The notes under the pieces are model-generated. The model was not told where the DNA came from and made no database searches. It saw only the letters and a list, made by a program, of their open reading frames with translations. Below, piece by piece: positions 10,209-18,772 of a stretch of 64,000 nt of DNA. The DNA lies in the NCBI RefSeq assembly GCF_001874145.1, contig NZ_MPCX01000003.1, positions 124,001 to 188,000 of the forward strand, written 5' to 3'. Both the position numbers and the translations under genes were made by a program. The stretch is from Lacinutrix sp. MedPE-SW. GTDB taxonomy: Bacteria; Bacteroidota; Bacteroidia; Flavobacteriales; Flavobacteriaceae. Numbering within the stretch: position 1 is the first letter of the stretch; every line of letters starts with the position of its first letter.

Positions 10209-11210
10209 ATGAAACGTAGAAAATTTCTTAAAAACGCAACTTTATCCACTGCTAGTTTAGCTGTTGGAGCCACAATAGTAAATTGTACCAACGATAAAAA
10301 AACGCCAACACCAATACTAAAAAAAACACCAAAAGCGTCTTTACCTCTTGTAGTTGCAACATGGAATTATCCTAATGCAACAGCAGCTGCTTACAAGGTT
10401 TTAAAAAATGGAGGCACAGCGTTAGACGCTGTTGAAGCTGGATGCAAAGTTGAAGAAGCAGATATTAAAAATCAAACCGTTGGAAAAGGTGGATTGCCAG
10501 ATCGCGACGGCAATGTAACTTTAGATGCCTGCATTATGGATAAAAATGGCAATTGTGGTGCTGTAGTCTATCTTCAAAACATTACTCACGCTATTACTGT
10601 TGCACGACATGTAATGGAAAACACGCCACATGTAATGCTTGCAGGAGTTGGCGCAGAACAATATGCTTACGAAATAGGTTTGAAAAAAGAAAATTTACTT
10701 ACCGAAGCTTCGAAAAAAGCTTGGGAAAAATGGAAAATAAAATCTAAGTATAAACCAATTATTAACATCGAAAATCACGATACTATTGGCATGCTTGCTA
10801 TAGATAAAAATGGTGATATTTCTGGAGCTTGTAGCACAAGTGGACTCGCATATAAAATGGCAGGTCGTGTTGGCGATTCGCCTATTATTGGCGCAGGACT
10901 CTTTATAGACAACGAAATTGGTGGCTGTGTCGCAACAGGTTTAGGTGAAGAAGTTGTAAAAACCGTTGGTAGCTTTTTAGTAGTAGAACTTATGCGACAA
11001 GGCAAATCGCCACAAGACGCTTGCGAAGAAGCTATAAAACGTATTGTAAATAAACCAAATAGCGATTTTAAAAATTTTCAAGTTGGTTATATTGCTGTAA
11101 ATAAGCAAGGTGAAACAGGCAGTTTCTCTATACATCAATGGTTTAGCATGACTAAATTTCAAGATGGAAAGAATGAAAATATCCAATCTCAATTTATTGT
11201 AAAAGCATAA
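10209..11210 (+). CDS. N4-(beta-N-acetylglucosaminyl)-L-asparaginase (glycosylasparaginase), exported
   Basis: This 333-residue Ntn hydrolase cleaves the GlcNAc-Asn bond left after N-glycoprotein breakdown. The N-terminus has a Tat motif (RRKFLK) and a lipobox-like IVNC at about residue 26, indicating Tat export and possibly lipidation. The autocatalytic cleavage site is HDTIG, with Thr192 the new N-terminal nucleophile; the beta-subunit strand GMLAIDKNGDISGACSTSG follows, then RVGDSPIIGAG and GLGEE, which are conserved in the family (the flavobacterial Elizabethkingia enzyme is the classical bacterial example). It lies downstream of a GH92 mannosidase and a sugar transporter, but after a terminator, so it has its own promoter. 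The combination supports N-glycan use. Confidence 0.92.
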   Translation: MKRRKFLKNATLSTASLAVGATIVNCTNDKKTPTPILKKTPKASLPLVVATWNYPNATAAAYKVLKNGGTALDAVEAGCKVEEADIKNQTVGKGGLPDRDGNVTLDACIMDKNGNCGAVVYLQNITHAITVARHVMENTPHVMLAGVGAEQYAYEIGLKKENLLTEASKKAWEKWKIKSKYKPIINIENHDTIGMLAIDKNGDISGACSTSGLAYKMAGRVGDSPIIGAGLFIDNEIGGCVATGLGEEVVKTVGSFLVVELMRQGKSPQDACEEAIKRIVNKPNSDFKNFQVGYIAVNKQGETGSFSIHQWFSMTKFQDGKNENIQSQFIVKA

Positions 11211-11284
11211 AATACTATTGTTGACAAGTTATTCTGTTTAAAAACGATAAGTTTCGTAGTTTTATACTTTATAAATTCACTTCA

Positions 11285-14146
11285 ATGTCAGACAATAAAC
11301 GCGTCTTTTTAGTAGACGCATACGCCTTAATATTTCGTGGCTATTACGCCTTTATAAAAAACCCAAGAATTAACAGCAAAGGTCAAGATACCTCAGCTAT
11401 TATGGGTTTTATGAACTCACTTTTAGACGTTATTAAACGTGAACGACCTAACCTTCTGGCTGTTTGTTTTGACAAAGGTGGCAGTACAGATCGCGTAGAA
11501 ATGTTCGAAGAATATAAAGCCAATAGAGATGAAACGCCCGAAGGTATAAAAACAGCCATTCCATACATTTGTCAAATTTTAGAAGCCATGCATATTCCAA
11601 TCATGGTAAAAGAAGGTTTTGAAGCAGATGATGTTATTGGAACTTTAGCAAAACAAGCCGAAAAAGAAGGCTACCAAACCTTTATGGTAACACCAGATAA
11701 AGATTTTGCGCAATTAGTAAGCGACAATATTTTTATGTACAGACCTGTTTTTGGTGGTGGCTATGAAACTTGGGGAATACCAGAAGTACAGAAAAAATTT
11801 GAAGTAAAAGATCCTTTGCAAGTTATCGACTATTTAGGAATGATGGGAGATGCAAGTGATAATATTCCAGGATTACCAGGTGTTGGCGATAAAACAGCAA
11901 AAAAGTTTTTAGCGCAATTTGGCAGTATGGAAAACCTACTGGCAAACACAGACCAGTTAAAAGGTAAAATGAAAGAAAAAGTAGAAGCCAATGCAGAGCT
12001 TGGTTTACTGTCTAAAAAACTAGCCACTATTATGCTTGACGTTCCTGTAGAATTTCATGCTAAAGATTTCGAGTTAGATGCACCAGATATAGATAAAGTA
12101 AAAGACATTTTTCAAGAATTAGAGTTTAGACGTCTTACAGATAATTTTATAAAAACTTTTGCTGAAGATGCGCCTGCAACAGGAAATAGCACTTCAAATA
12201 CTTCAGAAAAACCAAGTTCAAAAACAAGCACAGCACCAACCGCTAATGCTGGAGCTGGACAATTTAATTTATTTGGTGGCGATCCAAATGAAACAAAAGG
12301 TGGAACCTCTAATATAGACACTGCTTTTACAAGAAGAACGATTGCAAACACGTCTCATTTTTACCAAAGCGTCGCTCCAGGAATGGCTACCAAACTATTC
12401 ATTAAAAATTTAATGAATCAAACTAGTGTGTGTTTTGATACAGAAACTACAGGCTTAAATCCATTAACTGCAGAGTTAGTTGGCATCGCTTTTTCTTGGG
12501 AAACAGGAAAAGGATTTTATTTACCTTTCCCAGAAGATAAGCAGGAAGCACAAGCCATTATCGAAGCATTACGATGCTTTTTTGAGGCAGAAAACATTCA
12601 GAAAATTGGTCAGAATTTAAAATACGACATTAAAGTATTAGCAAAATATAATGTAGAAGTTAAAGGTCCATTGTTTGATACCATGTTAGCGCATTATTTA
12701 ATTAATCCAGACATGCGTCATAATATGGATGTGTTAGCAGAAACCTATTTAAATTACACACCAGTTTCTATAACAGAACTCATTGGTAAAAAAGGCAAAA
12801 ATCAATTGTCTATGCGCGATGTTCCGTTAGATAAACAAACGGAATATGCCGTTGAAGATGCAGATATTACCTTACAACTTAAAGAGCATTTTGAAAAAGA
12901 ATTAGGCGAAGCCAATACACAAAAGCTATTTGATGATATCGAAGTGCCTTTACTGCGTGTATTAGCCGCAATGGAACTAGAAGGTATTAACTTAGACAAA
13001 GACTTTTTACAATCATTATCTAACGATTTAAACAGAGACATTGAAGCTTTAGTAACCAAAATTTACGATGTTGCTGGCGAAGAATTTAATATTGCTTCAC
13101 CAAAGCAATTAGGAATCATTTTATTTGAAAAATTAAAGCTTGTCGATAAACCTAAAAAAACCAAAACAGGACAATACAAAACAGGCGAAGATATCCTGTC
13201 TGTATTAGCCAAAGAGCACGAAATTATCCGTAATATTTTAGAATATCGTGGTTTAGCAAAATTAAAAAGCACGTATGTAGACGCCTTACCACTTCAAGTT
13301 GAAGAAGCCACAGGACGTGTACATACAGATTATATGCAAACCGTTGCTGCAACAGGACGTTTAAGTAGTAATAATCCTAACTTACAAAATATTCCAATTC
13401 GTACAGAACGTGGCCGCCAAGTTCGTAAAGCGTTTATTCCTAGAAATGACGATTACACTTTACTTGCTGCCGATTATAGCCAAATAGAACTGCGTATTAT
13501 TGCAGCTTTAAGTAAAGAGGAAACCATGATTGAAGCCTTTAAAAATGGTGAAGATATTCACGCGTCTACAGCCTCTAAAGTTTTTGGCGTACCAATTGAA
13601 GAAGTGACTAGAGCACAACGTAGTAATGCCAAAACCGTAAACTTTGGTATTGTATATGGTGTATCTGCTTTTGGGCTAAGTAACCAAACCGATTTATCGC
13701 GTGGTGAAGCCAAAGAATTGATTGATACCTATTACGAAACCTATCCAAAGCTTAAAAAATACATGAGCGAACAAGTAGATTTTGCTCGCGATAATGGTTA
13801 TGTAAAAACCATTTTAGACAGACGTCGTTACCTAAAAGATATTAATAGCCGAAACGCAGTAGTTCGCGGTGCAGCAGAGCGTAATGCGGTAAATGCACCA
13901 ATACAAGGTAGTGCAGCCGATATTATAAAAATTGCCATGATTAATATTTATAATAAATTGGAAGCTGGTAATTATAAAACCAAAATGCTACTACAAGTAC
14001 ATGATGAATTGGTTTTTGATGTCTACAAACCTGAATTAGAAGAGATGACAACCTTAATTAAAACCGAAATGGAAAACGCCTTTAAAATGGAGGTTCCTTT
14101 GGATGTTGAGGTGGATACTGGTTTGAATTGGTTGGAGGCGCATTAA
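11285..14146 (+). CDS. polA: DNA polymerase I with 5'-3' and active-looking 3'-5' exonuclease domains
   Basis: This 953-residue three-domain Pol I fills gaps in repair and Okazaki-fragment processing. The N-terminal 5' nuclease domain (about 1-290) has EGFEADDVIGTLA and DYLGMMGDASDNIPG. A low-complexity Ser/Thr/Ala linker (about 295-345) follows. The 3'-5' exonuclease keeps its metal ligands: FDTETTG (Exo I), NLKYD (Exo II) and YAVED (Exo III), so proofreading is probably active. The polymerase has DYSQIELR (motif A), RSNAKTVNFGIVYG (motif B) and QVHDELVFD (motif C). The last 15 or so codons switch to TTG, GAG and GTG rather than the TTA, GAA and GTA used before, just where the next gene begins one base after the stop. 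This may mark a recombination junction (inference). Confidence 0.96.
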   Translation: MSDNKRVFLVDAYALIFRGYYAFIKNPRINSKGQDTSAIMGFMNSLLDVIKRERPNLLAVCFDKGGSTDRVEMFEEYKANRDETPEGIKTAIPYICQILEAMHIPIMVKEGFEADDVIGTLAKQAEKEGYQTFMVTPDKDFAQLVSDNIFMYRPVFGGGYETWGIPEVQKKFEVKDPLQVIDYLGMMGDASDNIPGLPGVGDKTAKKFLAQFGSMENLLANTDQLKGKMKEKVEANAELGLLSKKLATIMLDVPVEFHAKDFELDAPDIDKVKDIFQELEFRRLTDNFIKTFAEDAPATGNSTSNTSEKPSSKTSTAPTANAGAGQFNLFGGDPNETKGGTSNIDTAFTRRTIANTSHFYQSVAPGMATKLFIKNLMNQTSVCFDTETTGLNPLTAELVGIAFSWETGKGFYLPFPEDKQEAQAIIEALRCFFEAENIQKIGQNLKYDIKVLAKYNVEVKGPLFDTMLAHYLINPDMRHNMDVLAETYLNYTPVSITELIGKKGKNQLSMRDVPLDKQTEYAVEDADITLQLKEHFEKELGEANTQKLFDDIEVPLLRVLAAMELEGINLDKDFLQSLSNDLNRDIEALVTKIYDVAGEEFNIASPKQLGIILFEKLKLVDKPKKTKTGQYKTGEDILSVLAKEHEIIRNILEYRGLAKLKSTYVDALPLQVEEATGRVHTDYMQTVAATGRLSSNNPNLQNIPIRTERGRQVRKAFIPRNDDYTLLAADYSQIELRIIAALSKEETMIEAFKNGEDIHASTASKVFGVPIEEVTRAQRSNAKTVNFGIVYGVSAFGLSNQTDLSRGEAKELIDTYYETYPKLKKYMSEQVDFARDNGYVKTILDRRRYLKDINSRNAVVRGAAERNAVNAPIQGSAADIIKIAMINIYNKLEAGNYKTKMLLQVHDELVFDVYKPELEEMTTLIKTEMENAFKMEVPLDVEVDTGLNWLEAH

Positions 14147-14147
14147 G

Positions 14148-14534
14148 ATGAAAACTATTCTTGTTGCATGTGCAATCATTAAATTTGATGATAAAATTTT
14201 AGCAGTTCAAAGAAGTGAAACGATGAAACTCCCTTTGAAATGGGAATTTGCAGGTGGAAAAATTGAAGATGGAGAAACAGAAGTTGAATGTATAAAAAGA
14301 GAAATTTTTGAGGAATTAAATATCAAAATTGAAATCAAAGATAAGTTAACTCCTGTAACTCATGAATATCCTGATTTTAAAATTAAATTAATTCCTTTTA
14401 CTGCTGAATATATTTCAGGTGATTTAATACTTAACGAACATGTTAACTCCGTTTTAGTTAATAAAAAAGAATTGATTAATTTAGATTGGGCTGAAGCAGA
14501 TTTGCCAATTTTACAAGAATATTTATCACTATGA
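14148..14534 (+). CDS. Nudix (d)NTP pyrophosphohydrolase, MutT/NudG-like
   Basis: This 128-residue Nudix hydrolase has a complete Nudix box: G37-x5-E43-x7-R51-E52-x2-E55-E56 ending in Ile59. It is compact like MutT and CTP/8-oxo-dGTP pyrophosphohydrolases (NudG-like), which hydrolyse nucleoside triphosphates to monophosphate and pyrophosphate; the exact substrate is not readable. The start lies one base after the polA stop. Its own stop overlaps the start of the following PLD-helicase gene as ATGA, a layout that indicates translational coupling. A Nudix protein next to or fused with DUF3427 helicases is a recurring association as far as I know, so the two probably act together, with a defence or damage-response role as the leading guess. 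Confidence 0.88.
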   Translation: MKTILVACAIIKFDDKILAVQRSETMKLPLKWEFAGGKIEDGETEVECIKREIFEELNIKIEIKDKLTPVTHEYPDFKIKLIPFTAEYISGDLILNEHVNSVLVNKKELINLDWAEADLPILQEYLSL

Positions 14535-17500
14535 ATCAAGGAATTTACGAAGAATTGATAACCCAATTAGTATCTGAAAATTTAAATAAACTTGATAAAG
14601 ATAAATTCTATTTAAAGAAAACTATAATCGATAAAGAAGAAGCTTCAAATGTTTTGTCTAAACATTTAGCTAAGACTTTAAAACACGCTTTTCAACTTAT
14701 AAAAGGTAAAGCAGAATTACAAATTGAAATTGCTAACAAAATAATTAAATTACTTAAAGATGAATTAAACAAACAAGAGTTTAATGATGATTTAGTAAGT
14801 ATTGAAGGAGAAATATTAAAGGCAGTATTTTCTAAAACTGATGCTCACTTTTCAAATTTAGATTTAAGATTAAAAGAAATTACTCCTTATACAAGATTAA
14901 CACAAAGTGAATTATTTACTGGTGGAAATGGTGGTTTATCTTTAGAAAGTGAACTTAAAAAAGAGATTCTTTCCTCAAACGAGATATATCTTCTAGTTTC
15001 CTTTATAAAATTTAAAGGCATCATTATTCTTGAAAAAGAGTTACGAGAATTTACAGAACGTGGTGGAAAACTAAAAGTAATTACCACAACATATATCGGA
15101 GCAACAGATTACAAAGCAATTCAACTACTTTCTAAGCTTCCAAATACTGAAGTTAAAATATCTTACAATACAAGTAACGAAAGGTTACATGCTAAAGCAT
15201 ATCTTTTTTATAGAAGCACTGGATTTCATACAGCATATATTGGCTCTTCAAACTTCTCAAGGTCAGCTTTAACTGATGGTTTAGAGTGGAATTTAAAAGT
15301 TACAACCAAAGAAGTAAATCACATAATCGATAAATTCAATAAGACATTTGACTCTTATTGGAAAAGTGATGATTTTGAATTATTTGATGATTCTAAGCAC
15401 AAAGAGAAATTGCAAAGCGCCTTAAAGCAGAGTAAGTTTAGTAAACCTTATGAAAACGCAACAGCTTTGTTTGATATTAAGCCTTTTCCGTATCAAAAAG
15501 AAGTATTAGAAAAACTAGAAGTAGAAAGAACGGTTCATAAAAGATTTAGAAATCTTGTAGTTGCAGCTACTGGGACAGGAAAAACTGTTATTTCTGCATT
15601 TGATTATAAACGCTTCAAACAAAATAACAAATCTGCAAAATTACTATTTCTAGCACATAGAAAGGAAATCATACAAAAATCATTGTCTACTTTTCAAGGT
15701 GTTTTAAGAAATAATAATATTGGTGAATTATGGGTTGACGGTATGACTCCTAATAACTTCGAGTTTGTATTTGCTTCGGTACAATCTGTTAAAAACAAAT
15801 TTAAAGAATACAACTTAACTCCTGATTATTATGATTACATCATAATAGATGAATGTCATCATCAAACAGCTAATAGTTATAGAGAAATAATAAATTATTT
15901 TAAACCAAAGGTTTTACTTGGCTTAACTGCTACTCCAGAACGAATGGATGGTGGAGACATTTTAGAAGATTTTGAGAATAAGATTGCTGCAGAAATTAGA
16001 CTTACAGAGGCAATGAATAGAAAATTGCTTTGTCCTTTTCAATATTTTGGAATTACCGATAGTATTGATTTAACCAATGTAAGTTGGTCAAGAGGGAAAT
16101 ATGCACCAAGTGAATTAACAGATTTGTATACAGGGAATGACAGAAGAGTTAGAGAAATCATAGATGCATTAGACAAATACACAAAAGATATAAATGAAGT
16201 TAGGTCTTTAGGTTATTGTGTTACAATGGAACATGCAAAATTCATGGCTAAAAAATTTACTTTAGCTGGATTAAAAGCTGACTATTTAACTAGCGAAAAC
16301 AGTAAAGACAGAGTTTATATTCGTCAGAAATTAGAAAAAAAAGAAATCAATTATCTATTTGTTGTCGACATGTTTAACGAAGGAATCGATATTCCAGAAA
16401 TCGATACGGTTTTATTTTTAAGACCGACGGAAAGCTTAACAGTCTTTTTACAACAATTAGGAAGAGGATTAAGACTTCATGAAGAGAAAGACTGCTTGAC
16501 AGTTTTAGATTTTGTTGGAAACTCAAAACCTGAATACAACTTTGAAAGCAAGTTTAGAGCTTTAATAGGTAAAACAAATACAACTGTTTTAAAAGAAATT
16601 GAGGACGATTTCCCTCATCTACCTTTAGGTTGCTCTATCATTTTAGAGAAAAAGACAAAAGAAACAATACTTAAAAATATTTCAGCTGCAACCTCATTAA
16701 ATAAGAATAAGTTAATTCAAAGAATACAGCAATTTCAACATGACACTAATCTACCTTTAACAATCGGCAACTTTAGTAAGTTTTATAATATACCATTACA
16801 ATCAATATATAAAAGAGATAGTTGGAAAAGACTGTGTCAATTAGCAGGAAAAATTAATGATTTTGATTCAAAAAATGAGAAAGAAATAGTCTCTGCCATA
16901 TCAAATAAATGGCTTTCAACAAATTCGTTAAGCTATTTTACATTCATTTTTAAAATTGCCAAACAAAATTTTAATATAAATATTTCAGATTTAAATCAAA
17001 ATGAAAAAATCATGCTTTTAATGTTACATTATGATGTTTGGCAAAAAGAAGGTGGATTTGATTCATTAAAAGAAAGTATAAAAACGATTGGTTTAAATAA
17101 AATTTTAGTTGAAGAAATCAAAGAAGTTCTCGAATTATTAATTGAAAACATCGATTTTAAGGAATTACCTATTCAGCTACCGTACGAACAACCATTGAAA
17201 TTACATAGTCGTTATACTAGAGACCAAATTTTATCAGCATTTAAATTTAGTAGTTTCACCAAAAAATCATCAAATAGAGAAGGTACCGCATTAAATAAAG
17301 ATTTGAATACCGAATTACTATTTATCAACCTTATTAAGTCAGAAGAAAACTTTTCACCAACCACAATGTATGATGATTATGCTGTAAATGAATTACTATT
17401 TCATTGGCAAACTCAAAATTCTGCAAGACCTGACAAAGGAAAGGGTTTGTCATATATAAAACACCAAGAAGAAAATAAACGAATTTTACTTTTTATTCGT

Positions 17501-17665
17501 GAAAAAGCAAAAGATGAATTTGGTAATACGAAAGGTTACGTTTTTATAGGAGAAGGAAATATAAAAGACCATTACGGTTCAAAACCAATGAGTATTAATT
17601 GGGAGTTAAACGAACCATTGCCCAATTATTTGTGGAAAGAAGCGGCAAAACTTTCCGTAGGCTAA
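14531..17665 (+). CDS. PLD-type nuclease / superfamily 2 helicase / DUF3427 protein
   Basis: This 1044-residue fusion combines several domains. Residues 1-120 are a helical N-terminus. A phospholipase D-like nuclease domain covers about 120-275, with HAK near residue 220 and GSSN about 18 residues later; the Asp of HxKx4D is replaced by Tyr. An SF2 helicase core covers about 310-680 with Walker A ATGTGKT (about 345), DECHH (about 441), GLTATPE (about 464) and motif VI QQLGRGLRL (about 641). The C-terminal DUF3427 region contains FHWQTQ and KPMSINWEL. Such proteins resemble restriction-like or DNA-repair helicase-nucleases. The gene overlaps the Nudix gene by 4 bases. It is very AT-rich, and nothing mobile (transposase, integrase) flanks it. 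The function is inferred from domains only. Confidence 0.88.
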   Translation: MNQGIYEELITQLVSENLNKLDKDKFYLKKTIIDKEEASNVLSKHLAKTLKHAFQLIKGKAELQIEIANKIIKLLKDELNKQEFNDDLVSIEGEILKAVFSKTDAHFSNLDLRLKEITPYTRLTQSELFTGGNGGLSLESELKKEILSSNEIYLLVSFIKFKGIIILEKELREFTERGGKLKVITTTYIGATDYKAIQLLSKLPNTEVKISYNTSNERLHAKAYLFYRSTGFHTAYIGSSNFSRSALTDGLEWNLKVTTKEVNHIIDKFNKTFDSYWKSDDFELFDDSKHKEKLQSALKQSKFSKPYENATALFDIKPFPYQKEVLEKLEVERTVHKRFRNLVVAATGTGKTVISAFDYKRFKQNNKSAKLLFLAHRKEIIQKSLSTFQGVLRNNNIGELWVDGMTPNNFEFVFASVQSVKNKFKEYNLTPDYYDYIIIDECHHQTANSYREIINYFKPKVLLGLTATPERMDGGDILEDFENKIAAEIRLTEAMNRKLLCPFQYFGITDSIDLTNVSWSRGKYAPSELTDLYTGNDRRVREIIDALDKYTKDINEVRSLGYCVTMEHAKFMAKKFTLAGLKADYLTSENSKDRVYIRQKLEKKEINYLFVVDMFNEGIDIPEIDTVLFLRPTESLTVFLQQLGRGLRLHEEKDCLTVLDFVGNSKPEYNFESKFRALIGKTNTTVLKEIEDDFPHLPLGCSIILEKKTKETILKNISAATSLNKNKLIQRIQQFQHDTNLPLTIGNFSKFYNIPLQSIYKRDSWKRLCQLAGKINDFDSKNEKEIVSAISNKWLSTNSLSYFTFIFKIAKQNFNINISDLNQNEKIMLLMLHYDVWQKEGGFDSLKESIKTIGLNKILVEEIKEVLELLIENIDFKELPIQLPYEQPLKLHSRYTRDQILSAFKFSSFTKKSSNREGTALNKDLNTELLFINLIKSEENFSPTTMYDDYAVNELLFHWQTQNSARPDKGKGLSYIKHQEENKRILLFIREKAKDEFGNTKGYVFIGEGNIKDHYGSKPMSINWELNEPLPNYLWKEAAKLSVG

Positions 17666-17725
17666 CCAATCAAGTCAAAAGATTTTCCATTCAAGTTAAA
17701 CCGTAAATAAGTAAAGTATTAATTT

Positions 17726-17746
17726 GTATGTACTAAAAATACATAC
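17726..17746. repeat. Small perfect inverted repeat before the 50-residue peptide gene
   Basis: GTATGTA and TACATAC are separated by 7 bases, ending 1 base before the ATG at 17748. A TTAATTTG -7-like box overlaps its left edge (17719-17726). It could be an operator or an RNA hairpin masking the start. Confidence 0.35.
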
Positions 17747-17747
17747 T

Positions 17748-17900
17748 ATGATAATTACAAAAATATTAGGACTTACCAGTACATTAACAAAAAGTAAAAA
17801 AGCCAAAATTGCTATTCTGGTTTTAGAAATTGGCATTTTAGCTTATGCTATTGCAACAAGTAACGAAGAGCAATCCAATAATAAAAGATTAGAAAAATAA
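17748..17900 (+). CDS. Small single-span membrane protein (50 aa), unknown
   Basis: The ORF begins with ATG at 17748 and ends with TAA at 17900. It encodes a basic N-terminus (several Lys within residues 5-20), one hydrophobic helix (IAILVLEIGILAYAIA) and a charged tail NNKRLEK. It lies between the helicase gene and the convergent TspO-like gene, with only 2 bases to the latter's stop. No family is recognised. The codon use and a plausible topology (positive-inside, one span) support it being real, but it could be spurious. Confidence 0.45.
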   Translation: MIITKILGLTSTLTKSKKAKIAILVLEIGILAYAIATSNEEQSNNKRLEK

Positions 17901-17902
17901 GT

Positions 17903-18709
17903 CTAACTAGTTTTTCCTTCAAAAAACTCCATACATTTAATAGCAGGATTCGTTTTTCGGTTTTTAAAAGCATGAATAGAGCTGCTAATTATTAGTATTA
18001 CAGCTAAACCAATTGCAGTGTAAGCAATAACTGTGTTATCATTTTTATTAGCAATATAAATAGCAATTAAAGCCCAAGCACCAACAAGAGCAAACTCTCG
18101 CATGTTTCTTAACCAAGTGACTATTATATTTATTAATGCAGCTATAATTAACATTAAAACGGTCCATACAGTTGGCGATATACCAAAACCATCCCAATTG
18201 TACTTTACTAAAACTGCTGAGACATTTGCAATACTTGCTACTGTAACCCAACCACTATAAAACACAAACGGCCACCATAAAAAGGCGATAACTGTTATTG
18301 GCGCATCAAACAATTCCATTTTATTATTTAATACAATTTTTAGTAATGAAAATAACAGTAAAAATATAAACACACTAGACAATAATGTGTAATTGTATAT
18401 CCAGGCCACAATCCATAAACAATTTGCTACACACGAAATTACAAACCACCAACCTGTGGTAAGTATAAAACCATCATCGCGAACGCTTACAAACAAACTA
18501 CGGCTTTGATAAAATATAAACCCAAATACTAATAGATATATAATTCCCCAAATAGAAAATGCATAACCTGCTGGTGTAAATAAAGTATTGTATTGTGAAG
18601 AAACTTCGCCAATGGTTGTATTATTTAACAAACCGGTATTGGCTAAAAAGTTCATTATTAATACAAAAACAAATGCAATAGCGTTAAGTAGTTGTAGACT
18701 TTTTTTCAT
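17903..18709 (-). CDS. TspO/MBR-related (tryptophan-rich sensory) membrane protein
   Basis: The 268-residue protein is almost entirely hydrophobic, with about seven or eight membrane spans. The TPAGYAFSIWGIIYLLVFGF segment matches the TspO/MBR signature (pro-rich loop followed by FxxWxxIY), and the later WWPFVFYSGWVTVASIANVSAVL segment has the Trp-rich pattern of the family. Classical TspO is about 160 residues with five helices; this longer version is common in Bacteroidota. TspO proteins bind porphyrins or sterols and modulate stress responses in some bacteria, but no ligand can be assigned here. It is transcribed in the same direction as the upstream ygiQ, 63 bases apart. Confidence 0.65.
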   Translation of the reverse strand: MKKSLQLLNAIAFVFVLIMNFLANTGLLNNTTIGEVSSQYNTLFTPAGYAFSIWGIIYLLVFGFIFYQSRSLFVSVRDDGFILTTGWWFVISCVANCLWIVAWIYNYTLLSSVFIFLLLFSLLKIVLNNKMELFDAPITVIAFLWWPFVFYSGWVTVASIANVSAVLVKYNWDGFGISPTVWTVLMLIIAALINIIVTWLRNMREFALVGAWALIAIYIANKNDNTVIAYTAIGLAVILIISSSIHAFKNRKTNPAIKCMEFFEGKTS

Positions 18710-18772
18710 TGTAGTAATATAATTAAAATATTACGACAAAGAAATACTGTTTAAAAAAATGTAAGACTAAGT

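Noticed and set aside
10553-10747. Cys-rich plus-strand ORF inside the glycosylasparaginase gene
   Set aside because: It is a +2 frame shadow of the alpha-subunit coding region without its own signals.
14148-17665. Mobile element carrying the Nudix-helicase cassette
   Set aside because: No integrase, transposase, terminal inverted repeat or target duplication was seen around the cassette.
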